From contig NC_081541.1 of NCBI RefSeq assembly GCF_901000735.1, forward strand, positions 34,800,060-34,864,059: 64,000 nucleotides of DNA, given 5' to 3'. Shown here piece after piece: positions 1 to 9,540 of the stretch; within the stretch, counting starts at the first letter, position 1, and each line of letters begins with the position of its first letter. The notes under the pieces were generated by a model. The model searched no databases. It worked only from the letters and a program-made list of their open reading frames with translations, and had not been told where the DNA came from. The DNA comes from Corylus avellana. Its lineage: Eukaryota; Streptophyta; Magnoliopsida; Fagales; Betulaceae. Both the position numbers and the translations under genes were made by a program.

Positions 1-1053
1 ATTTACAGAGCGTGGCACGTGGAATAATTTTATCAGATCTTATGTTCGGTGCATGAGAAGTACCGAAATTATATTCGTTACTTATATGTTTATATTTGTA
101 ACAAGATACTAAGATAGAACCAAATGCTCTTGTCAAATTTGGCTTGGATTCTTCTTAGACACTGCTTTTTTGAGTTACCAACCAAAAAATCTAAATGCAC
201 TGAGAGTCTCAGGAGAGAAGAGGAGAGTGGAGAGTCAACTTGATTTAGTGGTCAAAACACTGTTTTGTGTCTGAAACAGTGGATCACTCCCCGTCATGTT
301 GAAGATCCTAAACATGGCAACAGCAACAATAATAATTGACAGCAACAACGTTAAGAAAAAAGGTCCAATAAAGGGTACCAGAATAAGTGGGCATTACTAT
401 TTTCACATGTTTTTTCCCCTGTTTCAATCGATTGAAAAAGACACGCTTAATCTAACTATTGACAAAGCCAAACCAAAGAATTTTCCCATAAAGATTGAAA
501 GAAAGAAATTTAAAATTTATATTTGGATGGGTTTGTTAGGATTTTTTGAGTGTGCATTTTTTTTTTTTTTTTTGAAAAAATTATTCTGGTATTCAATGAA
601 GGAAGAGGGGCCAGAGATTGCATTGAATTTTATTTTTTTGTTTATTTTTTATTTATTTATTTTTTTTAAATGGGCCACCATAGTGAAAACGAATTCTATC
701 AACAGCTGGTTATTCCATTTTTTTTTTTTTTAATTTTTAATTTTGACATGTTCGCATAAGAGAGAGGAGGATGATTTGAACTAGTGACCTCCGCTTCATT
801 AAGCGTGATCATAGTTGGTTATTCCATTTAAGAGAGCAAAATTGTCTAATTTTTTTTTCCCACAAAATTTTCTGAAAAATTTGTCCTCATAAACACATTA
901 ATTGAATCCTTTCCATTTCATCATAGTAAGGATTTTTTTTTTTTTTTTGGGAGGAGGGAGCTTGGTAGGGGCCATGGCCGCTCGGAGTCCCCCCTAAATA
1001 AAATTAAAAATAATTTTAATTAAGTTATATTTTTTTAGTGATTTGTTAGGCCC
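1..1053. repeat. Duplicated block, copy A (partner 5008-6063)
   Basis: From base 7 to the N gap this segment matches 5008-6063 almost base for base, differing mainly in T-tract lengths and a few substitutions. It ends at the gap only a few bases into the terminal repeat of the Harbinger element that is complete in the other copy. No gene is visible; it is AT-rich with long T runs and one SINE. An unmerged haplotype or contig overlap is more likely than a true segmental duplication. Confidence 0.85.
721..815 (-). mobile_element. tRNA-like SINE with perfect 14-bp target-site duplication
   Basis: The 14-mer TGGTTATTCCATTT occurs at 707-720 and again at 816-829, immediately flanking the insert. 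Read on the minus strand, the insert has a tRNA-like head with a degenerate B box (TTCAAATC) and ends in an A tract, seen here as T tract. The same unit recurs at about 5.7, 7.3, 9.4, 46.9 and 51.2 kb, always next to a short A or T run. Confidence 0.75.
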
Positions 1054-1153
1054 NNNNNNNNNNNNNNNNNNNNNNNNNNNNNNNNNNNNNNNNNNNNNNN
1101 NNNNNNNNNNNNNNNNNNNNNNNNNNNNNNNNNNNNNNNNNNNNNNNNNNNNN
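1054..1153. other. Assembly gap of exactly 100 N
   Basis: There are exactly one hundred N, the conventional scaffold placeholder for unknown size. The left flank is duplicated at 5.0-6.1 kb. Confidence 0.99.
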
Positions 1154-3849
1154 TTCTTCTCTCATTTTCCCCTCTCTCCCTCTCTTTGTTTCTCTCTGTG
1201 AGTGTCTCTCTTTCTGTCTCTTTCTCAGTCTACCTGCTCTATGAATCCTTCCGCAGTTTCTCCGGTTGACAAAAGAGAGAGAAGAGTAAGAGAGAGAGAG
1301 AGAACAGAGAGAGAGATAAACCTTTTTAAAAATGGGTAAATGAAAAATAATAATAATAATTTAGAGAGATAGTAAAAAATATAAAAATAAAAAGACTAGT
1401 CAAGATTCAAGAACACCTTTGGACTATCACCCTCTCCCTCCCTCTAATCTACAACACAGCTTTAGCTTAGCTTATCGGCTATTGTGCTGCTTGGCCATTT
1501 ATGACTCCGTAAAAGGTCCCAAAAAAAAAGTCTGAGAGTGGCCTGAGCTGCAAAAATTATTTTGAGCCACAGGCGCAAGCCAGGGGGTAAAGTCAGGTAC
1601 TGGACCGGTGGCTCGGTGGTTGGGAAAGACTCTGATCACTGTCTGACACCCACCCAGGTCCGGCGCCGGGTGTGTTCCCAGCAGGGGTTTGACCTCCGCT
1701 TATCCCGCCCAATCCAGCTAAGCCCAATCAAAAACTACACCTAATTAAAATATTATTGCTCACTATAAAATTTCTGAGAGGGTTTTTTATTTTTTCCTAA
1801 TTAAAATATTGCCCACTATTGATGAATTCGTATACGTCAGAGCCCATCTACGCGCACTGTTTATTTTTTCACGTTAGTAATTTTTTCACTGAAAGACTAG
1901 CCAAATCCCTTTTTCTTAAGATCCTTGTAAAAGGTATCATGCCTTTTATGTTGACTTTCTGTTATTTTATTTTTAAAAATAATAATAATATGATAATGTG
2001 CTTTAAAAATAAATAAAAATAAAATACTTTATCTCTTTTAACATATGAAAACAGTTAGAATGTAAATCTACTTTGATTTTAAAACCTTCATCTAGATAGT
2101 TTTTTTTTTTTTTGTGGAATTCCTTAATCGGTAAAGTAGACATAGCCGTGTTGAAACATGAGTGTGGGACATTGTTATGGACTTTGACTCATTAGGATAG
2201 ATGCATCACATAAAACTGAACCATTAACATTGACCCGTTAAGATTGCGACACATATATTTTTTTTTATATTCTATTATAGAACATGTGTGCCAATTTCAA
2301 TAAGTCCAGTTCTAATTATAATAAATGGTATGTTTGCGTTTGCAATTTAAAAATAGTAGTTTTAAAATGTACTTTTAAAAATTCAGTTAAGTATTTAGTA
2401 ATTTAGCCTTTAAAATTGCGCGTTTTAAAAAAACACATCCTTAATAAAAATACAGATTTTTTACGTTTTCAAATCGCAGTCTGAAATAATCAAATTTTTG
2501 CGATTTGGTTTAAAATCACACATTTTACGTATAAAATCGCAATGATAACTGTTTGCAGATCTGAATTTATGAAGATAACATTTATGTCCATCACCTGCAC
2601 ACAAAATTACAAGAGTAAGGCGTGGTGTTATAGTTTGAGCTGGCTTTGCAATATCTCTTTAATTGAAGATAATTACTTTCCATAATGCATTAATTTTAAG
2701 ATTTTCTTTTATTATAGGTGCAACCGTGCTGCAATGCATAGGTCCCTTAAATATGTCTTGCCCAATGTTCACTCACCATAATGATCAATCAAAGGCTATT
2801 ACCTTGCATTCTTTATCGACATTATTCCAGAAGGAGTATTACAGTTTTTACTATATATTTTTGTCAAATTAATGTGGTAATTCATAATTAGTAAAATAAT
2901 TAATAGTACATGGTTGATAAGTCAGTTATTAATCAATTAAATTGACAAACTATTTCACCAGTTATACTAGCTTTTGGTAAAAATTGGTGCAAATTTAATC
3001 ATCTAATTGATGGAATTAAAGATAGATTGAGCCAGCTACGATCGTAGAGGATCGAACATGTAAAGAGATATATATGCGAACTCGGCCGCCCATAGTCTAG
3101 CTAGAGAGGCTATTTTAGATGTCGTAGAAATAATTTAGGTTGAAAAAAACAACAAATTGTATATATGGTATTGTGAATAGAGAGCAATTTGCCCCTATTT
3201 GATCAATGATTATCAATAAATATTACAATTTCTTCAACAACAAACAAAGTTATACTAGACACACAGATATTTCTAAAAACACAAAGACAGGAAAAAGAGT
3301 TTGAATGGGAAGGTGAACCCAACCAAGTCTTGCCAAACTATGTCTTACACTTTGACACTCAAATTCAAATCAGCTGCATTTCATGAATAAATCTCCATTT
3401 TATTTTATTTTATTTAAAAATAATAATAATAATAATCTCCTTTTGAGATAAAGGTCAAAGCTTGTTAACAAATGCCTTTCAAGTATTGTTGAAGGACTTT
3501 TCTCATCAATGTAAAACCTAATTAATCTCTGACATTTTTACAACTACCTATATATCTCTTGAATTTAATTTATTAAAGTGTCTCCGACATTTGTCACTAT
3601 CATAATATTGGCAGTGAAGCTTTGTCAATATCAATGTTGCTTCTCTTCAGTCTCATTTAACTTGTTGCATCACTAAGCAAGTCAGGTTCTGATGAACCTT
3701 GTTAAATTTGGCTCTTTTTGCCGGGAAAATTTGTAGGAGTGTTGCAGGAGGGCTACCTATCCGAGCAGAAAATTTCCTGCTTGAGCCTTTGAGTGGACTC
3801 CATACTCAAGCAGGAAAGTCAAATTCCCACCGTCGGAAAAAGAAAATGT
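1154..3849. other. Gene-free interval
   Basis: It opens with a pyrimidine-rich (CT) stretch followed by a purine-rich (GA) stretch at 1154-1320. A GC-richer patch at 1560-1700 resembles a dispersed repeat but cannot be assigned. An AT-rich patch at 2330-2545 with GTTTGCG-like ends resembles a decayed GTTTGG-type MITE. A short AAT run lies near 3420. I see no supportable coding exon. Confidence 0.5.
3773..3817. repeat. Perfect 13-bp inverted repeat (hairpin)
   Basis: TTTCCTGCTTGAG (3773-3785) is exactly complementary to CTCAAGCAGGAAA (3805-3817), with a 19-nt loop. No transcript context is visible, so the function is unknown. Confidence 0.7.
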
Positions 3850-4083
3850 TAAGAGCCTGTTTGACATTGTGTTTGAGAAATAGAGCTTTTAAGTCAAAAA
3901 GAACTTTTGGACAAAAGCTTCATTTTTAAGCTTTTGCTAAAAATACGTTTTGATTATTTTTAGGCTTTTAGGATCCTTAAAAGCGCTTTTAATTTTTTTA
4001 CCAAACGAGTACTTTTTTCTTCAAACAGACTTTTTGAGAAACACTTTTAAGCTCCTCAAACGCAATCCCAAACAAACCCTAAA
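3850..4083. mobile_element. MITE with GTTTG-type terminal inverted repeats
   Basis: The left end (AGAGCCTGTTTGACATTG) and the reverse complement of the right end (AGGGTTTGTTTGGGATTG) share an imperfect inverted repeat that continues into TGTTTGAG and GCGTTTGAG. The AT-rich interior has no coding capacity. The ends suggest a Harbinger- or hAT-like non-autonomous element; TTA and TAA flank it, but this is not decisive. Confidence 0.6.
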
Positions 4084-4416
4084 ACACATGAAACAATTTA
4101 ATTAGATTTTGTTTTGGTGCATGAAAAATACTGAATATTTTATTCCGCAGCGTTATTTTTTCCAAAAAAAAAAACCTCATTTAACCCTTAATGCATGTGT
4201 AGGCTTGCACAGATGGCCCAACAAGATTTTATTTGATTTGCCATTACCATTAGTGTGTGATGCCTATAAAGTAATTAAAATCAATCAATCACCATCTCTA
4301 TTGCACATAATGACTGCTGATAGAGATAAAATATAAACATATATATGGTGGATAGTGTAAAAAAGGGTTACACTTGATTCAACAAGTCACCTTTCTTTCC
4401 ATTTCAAGAAAATAAG

Positions 4417-4692
4417 GGGGTGTTTGGCAAATGGGATGGCCTAAACACTGTAGTTGATGTAGATTGATGTGAAAAAAAGTAAGAATGTTTGGTATAAAAA
4501 AAATGAAAAAGTGGTATGAAAAAGTGAAAAAGTTTTGTTTTGTAGTGATTTTTTTATTTGAATAATAATAAAAAGTGAATGATTTGATATTAAAAGTGAA
4601 AAAGTTATAATGTTTTGATGTTGATTTTTTTGGGAAATGGTGATGAACAGTGTTTAACCCATCCCCATCCCCATTACCAAACAAGTTGCCTT
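4417..4692. mobile_element. MITE, GTGTTTGG-type ends
   Basis: The left end GGGTGTTTGGCAAATGGG and the right end (CCCCATTACCAAACA) form an imperfect terminal inverted repeat around a non-coding AT-rich centre. The centre contains TTTTGTAGTGATTT, also present in the element at 9.2-9.53 kb, so the two are family members. Confidence 0.6.
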
Positions 4693-5007
4693 CCCTTTCT
4701 AATTCAAACAACCTACAAAAGTCCTTGACTTGATTACTGTGGACCTGGCTCTACCTGTTTCTTGAGAAAGAATTAAAGTGCCAAATGGTGGCACAAGCCA
4801 CAGCCATAAAACTCTTGCTTTTTTTTTTTTTTTTTTTTTTCAAAACAAAAATTTCAACAAATATCTCAAAACGCAACCATCCTCTTTATCTCTTTCCCTT
4901 TTTTTTTTTTTTTTTTTTTAATTTGTGAGGGATTTAGACTGTGGGTACAATGGGCGCTTGTCTAATAACGTGCTTTACTATCTAGAGAAGAAAAAGCTAG
5001 TGATTAA

Positions 5008-6063
5008 AGAGCGTGGCACGTGGAATAATTTTATCAGATCTTATGTTCGGTGCATGAGAAGTACCGAAATTATATTCGTTACTTATATGTTTATATTTGT
5101 AACAAGATACTAAGATAGAACCAAATGCTCTTGTCAAATTTGGCTTGGATTCTTCTTAGACACTGCTTTTTTGAGTTACCAACCAAAAAATCTAAATGCA
5201 CTGAGAGTCTCAGGAGAGAAGAGGAGAGTGGAGAGTCAACTTGATTCAGTGGTCAAAACACTGTTTTGTGTCTGAAACAGTGGATCACTCCCCGTCATGT
5301 TGAAGATCCTAAACATGGCAACAGCAGCAATAATAATTGACAGCAACAACGTTAAGAAAAAAGGTCCAATAAAGGGTACCAGAATAAGTGGGCATTACTA
5401 TTATCACATGTTTTTTCCCCTGTTTCAATCGATTGAAAAAGACACGCTTAATCTAACTATTGACAAAGCCAAACCAAAGAATTTTCCCATAAAGATTGAA
5501 AGAAAGAAATTTAAAATTTATATTTGGATGGGTTTGTTAGGATTTTTTGAGTGTGCATTTTTTTTTTTTTTTTTTTGAAAAAATTATTCTGGTATTCAAT
5601 GAAGGAAGAGGGGCCAGAGATTGCATTGAATTTTTTTTTTTTTTTTTAAATGGGCCACCATAGTGAAAACGAATTCTATCAACGGCTGGTTATTTCATTT
5701 TTTTATATTTTATTTTTTGACATGTTCGCATAAGAGAGAGGAGAATGATTTGAACTAGTGACCTCCGCTTCTTTAAGCGTGATCATAGTCGGTTATTCCA
5801 TTTAAGAGAGCAAAATTGTCTAATTTTTTTTTCCACAAAATTTTCTGAAAAATTTGTCCTCATAAACACATTAATTGAATCCTTTCCATTTCATCATAGC
5901 AAGGATTTTTTTTTAAAAAAAGTACCCTAAATAACTTTTTTTTTTTTTTTTTTTTTTTGGGAGGAGGGAGCTTGGTAGGGGCCATGGCCGCTTGGAGTCC
6001 CCCCGAAATAAAATTAAAAATAATTTTAATTAAGTTATATTTTTTTAGTGATTTGTTAGGCCC
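5008..6063. repeat. Duplicated block, copy B (partner 1-1053)
   Basis: This is the complete counterpart of the left-edge block and carries the same SINE (about 5701-5789). It runs without interruption into the Harbinger element that starts at 6059, so it is the more trustworthy copy. It contains no gene. Confidence 0.85.
5701..5789 (-). mobile_element. tRNA-like SINE (copy in block B)
   Basis: It is allelic or paralogous to the copy at 721-815. The flanking duplicates have drifted slightly (GGTTATTTCATTT on the left, GGTTATTCCATTT on the right). Confidence 0.65.
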
Positions 6064-6298
6064 CGTTTGGTTTGCGAAATAGACCATTGAATTGGATTAG
6101 CTAACACTAGGTATAGCTAGTCCTTTGTTTGGTAACACTCTATTCCTAGGAGTAGTCTATTCCCATGGGACTACTAATCCCATACACACAGGATTAGCTA
6201 AGCCACTCAAAAATGAGTGGCTTAGCTAATCTTTTCCTGTGGGATTAAATTAATTGTGTAAATTGCCACAAAAAAACCCACTTGTGGGATTAAATTTC

Positions 6299-6343
<45 letters not shown>

Positions 6344-7124
6344 CTGTTTCTCTTTTCTCCGTCTCTATATTTCATTCTCTCTCTTTTTCTATCTCTCTTT
6401 CTATTTTCTCTCTGATTCTTCTGGTACAATTTTTCTGCAAGTGCAAACGGTTTTTTTTTCTCTATACCGTTTCTCTCTGATTTTCTTCTCTTCGTTTCTC
6501 TGTTTTTTATTTTATTTTATTTATGTACCTTTTTTTTTTTTTCTTTTTTTATTCTATTTCTCCGTCTCTCTTTTTTCTCAGTTTTTTTTTTTCTTTGACG
6601 GAGAAACAGAATTTGCAAGGTTTTTATAAAATACAAATATATAATCTATTTTTTAAATTTCTTTTGATTTTCTGTACATTCTCCAACTATATTTTTTTGA
6701 TTTCAAGATTGAGTTTGATTAAGTTTTTTCCAATTATATATTTTTTTTGTATAAATAATTTTGTAGCATAATTGCAAAAAACAAAAAACAAAAGGCCACA
6801 TACTTGACATAATTAAAAACAAAAAAGAAAAAGAAATTATAGTAAAGTTGTTTATGATTTTTTTTTAAAAAAAAAGAATGAAAGTCCTTAATAATATAAA
6901 TTGTATTTGTATTATAAGGGTATTTTAGGAAATTTGATCACAATATGATTCCATTCACTAACATATTGCATTGTACCAAACGAAGGAATATGATTAGCTA
7001 GTCTATTCTAGCGTTACAACCAAACAAAGGAATAAGAATAACTAATATATTCCACACTCTTCTATTCCCAGTAGTACCTAATCATTTTCCAATGGACTAG
7101 ACATTCCGCGAACCAAACGAGGCC
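6059..7124. mobile_element. PIF/Harbinger-type non-autonomous transposon, complete
   Basis: The left terminus GGCCCCGTTTGGTTTGCGAA and the reverse complement of the right terminus GGCCTCGTTTGGTTCGCGGA match at 17 of 20 positions. The 1066-bp element is flanked by the trinucleotide TTA at 6056-6058 and 7125-7127. A TTA/TAA duplication with GGCC ends is the Harbinger/Tourist signature. The interior has a (TC)n(TA)n microsatellite at about 6301-6344, a perfect internal hairpin at 6193-6230, and T-rich low-complexity sequence, with no transposase frame. It must therefore be mobilised in trans. Confidence 0.88.
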
Positions 7125-7298
7125 TTAGTGTTTTTCTTTTGAAAAAAATAAAACAAAAAAAGAATGAAAAGGTGTTATTAAACAAATTAATTATTGAAAA
7201 ACCTCGTTTTACCACATGTAATTAGTCTCTTTTTTTTTTTTTTTTTTTAAGTGAACTCTCATACTTTCATTCATAATAAGTCAAATCACATGTAATTA

Positions 7299-7390
7299 AC
7301 TTAATCGGCTAAAGACCACGCCTTATAAAGCGGAGGTTACTAGGTCGAATCTCCCCTCTTCATCTTGTGTGGACATGTAAAAAAAAAAAA
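7299..7390 (+). mobile_element. tRNA-like SINE, plus orientation
   Basis: It has a head with an A-box-like ATCGGCTAAAGACCACG, a B-box-like AGGTCGAATCT, and a terminal run of twelve A at 7379-7390. It is the plus-strand version of the units at 721, 5701, 9341, 46830 and 51165. CACATGTAATTA occurs at about 7213 and 7287, bracketing a separate 60-bp T-rich insert just upstream. Confidence 0.65.
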
Positions 7391-7903
7391 CAATTTTAAT
7401 AACAAAGTTTGCCTCCACGCTAGCCAATTAAGTTTATTAAACTATGTTTTTAAAGCATATAATTCATGAAAATCAGTAATACATGTGAGATTCACATACT
7501 TTAATGATAAATGACACTTTAATAAATTAAATCAGAAAAAATTGCTTCCGCCCAATAATTTGAATGAAACTTTCTCCATTCTAATGTGGCGTTTCAAAGA
7601 TGGAATTCCAAAAAGAAGCAATTCTGAAAACTAGATTGGTCAAATTCAATATAAAGGGCTGAGATTAAATCAACATGACCTGGTCTTCTTTTTTTCTTTT
7701 TCGGCTACCACAAGAGGATCTGAACCCCTTGGTCAGTCATTGACAATGGAGATCATTCCACATTGACTAAAAAAAGTTAATGATATTTTGTAAAATTAAA
7801 TGACAATTAATAAGGTTAAAGCGGCACAATTAGGGTTAATTAATTATTTTTCAATGATCATTTTGAAAACTTTAAAGTCTTCAATGGGATCACATACAAT
7901 AGC

Positions 7904-7940
7904 CCTTATTATTATTATTTATTATTATTATTATTATTAT
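7904..7940. repeat. (TTA)n microsatellite
   Basis: TTA/TTAT units run for about 35 bp. Confidence 0.9.
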
Positions 7941-7984
7941 TTTTTTCCGGCTCTACCCACTCAAGTAATTCAAACACGTCCATG

Positions 7985-8420
7985 GTAATTCAAACACGTC
8001 CATGACGTATATCACTGACCGAACAATGGCAGAAGCTTATGCGACTTGAAATGTGGTGTTTTTTGGTTGAGACCGGGGGGGTACGCAATGCCATCTTGAA
8101 AGGCGATAGTTTGGAGATAGTACATGCATTTTCATAAGAAAGATTAACTGTGACAAATGTATGGTAATTTGATTGAAAACTCAAAGATTATATTAAACAG
8201 TCTTCAGTCACAACATGTGGCATATATAAGAAGGAAAGCAAATATGACAGTACATTAATCGAAGAAGGCAGGGCTTCAAACTTCTACAAAAGAAATTCGG
8301 ATGGAAGAGTACATTGTGTCTGTGTTCCTTCATGATATTATGAGTGCTGATTATTGTATGATTTAACTTATTATGAATGAAAGTATGAGAGATCACTTTA
8401 AAAAAAAAAAAAAAAAAAAA
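7985..8420 (+). pseudogene. 3' end of a LINE: decayed RNase H domain plus poly(A)
   Basis: Broken frames on the plus strand give a run of RVT_3-type RNase H features in the right order. These are TMAEAYA near 8020, a GDSLEIVHAF block near 8105, HVAYIRRKAN near 8215, and a C-terminal tail. A run of about twenty A at 8401-8420 follows. This is the usual end of plant non-LTR elements, where RNase H lies last before the poly(A) tail. Stops and frameshifts make it non-functional. The reverse-transcriptase part is absent, as expected after 5' truncation. The assignment rests on motif order, not on alignment. Confidence 0.6.
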
Positions 8421-9195
8421 TTTAAAAATGGTAATTCAGAGCCCTTTTGCCTATTAATTGTCTAGATTTCAAACTATTCTCAATAAGTAATATAAAATAT
8501 GATTTTTATGTCTAAAGTTCAAAGTGATATTTTACGTAACACTTATTATATTAATCACTAAATAATTAAATTTTATTGTAATTGGCATAATAGTACCACA
8601 TAAACCTATATAACTGTCACATTAATTTAAAAAATTATGAAATATTTATCAAATTAATCGCTAAATAATTAAATTTGATTATCTTTAATATTATACTTGT
8701 ATATGAGCTATCACCTCGATTTATTAAAAAATTATAATAAAAGATGGGAAAGTCACAAACGTAAACACTATAAACACCATGAAAAGCTAACAAACATATT
8801 TCTTTTAACTTGTTAATTTGAGCACGACTTCTCAAGTGTTCTCACCATTGATGTGATATGAGTTTTTAACGCTCGTATGATGTGCACCTAGTCGTTCTTC
8901 GGTAGCTTTTTGACTCCTCTAACATTATTGAGTCAGTCAACTACCACTTGCTGCGTAGGTGTGCCACTTGGTTTTTCTTTCTAAATGTCGGCTGCCATGT
9001 CATCAACATCGGCTTTATTTGGTATGGACATAGTTTTATTTTATACCGGGGTAATTCAATTTATAAAAATGATATGTGTTCTTTGAATATGTGATATGCA
9101 CATGCTTTTTAAAAGCATAAACAAAGTTTCAATAAATTTTATTAAAATTTATAAACTAAGTTTGAAAAAATTTCTTCAGTCCAGTTTGAAGGAAA
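8421..9195. other. AT-rich gene-free interval
   Basis: Two near-copies of CTAAATAATTAAATT lie at about 8560 and 8660, suggesting a decayed internal duplication or MITE. I see no exon. Confidence 0.5.
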
Positions 9196-9199
9196 ACTC

Positions 9200-9530
9200 T
9201 GTTCATTTGGGTATTGGCCTTTGATTGGTATTTTTCTGTAGCAGTATCTTATTGATATAGGAATGATCGATTGATAAGAAAAAAGAAAAAAATTTTGTTT
9301 TGTAGTGATTTGTTTATTTAAATAGTAATAAAAGGTAATTTTTTTTTTTTTTGACATGTCCGCACAAGAGGGGTTAGGGAGATTCGAACTAGTGACCTCC
9401 ACTTCATTAGGCGTAGTCCCAACTGATTGATCTATATCTTGAGGACAATAAAAGATAATTAATATGATGTAAAAAATAGTTGAATTTTGAATGAATAGTA
9501 TGAAGCTATTTTTGGCCATTGCCAAACATA
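9200..9530. mobile_element. MITE of the 4.4-kb family, interrupted by a SINE
   Basis: It shares TTTTGTAGTGATTT and the following AATAATAATAAAA-like stretch with the element at 4417-4692. The right end reads GCCATTGCCAAAC. The internal continuity is broken at 9341-9446 by a SINE with its own duplication. Confidence 0.5.
9341..9446 (-). mobile_element. tRNA-like SINE nested in a MITE
   Basis: It is flanked by AATAAAAGGTAATT (9327-9340) and AATAAAAGATAATT (9447-9460), a 14-bp duplication with one mismatch. On the minus strand it has a B-box-like GTTCGAATCTCC and ends in a run of A, seen as T at 9341-9352. Confidence 0.78.
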
Positions 9531-9540
9531 GCCATCAAGT

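Noticed and set aside
296..733. Open frame of 145 codons at the left edge (and its copy near 5300)
   Set aside because: It is rich in Lys/Ile/Phe from A and T tracts, runs into homopolymers and a SINE, and shows no domain. Copy B has a different C-terminus because T-run lengths differ.
4379..4711. Minus-strand open frame of 110 codons
   Set aside because: It lies entirely within a MITE; the composition is that of the transposon.
3773..6230. MicroRNA precursors at the two perfect hairpins
   Set aside because: The stems are only 13 and 17 bp and there is no transcript or conserved mature sequence; too short for a plant precursor.
7299..7390. tRNA gene
   Set aside because: A- and B-box-like words are present but no full cloverleaf is evident, an A tail follows, and the unit is dispersed. 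A SINE fits better.
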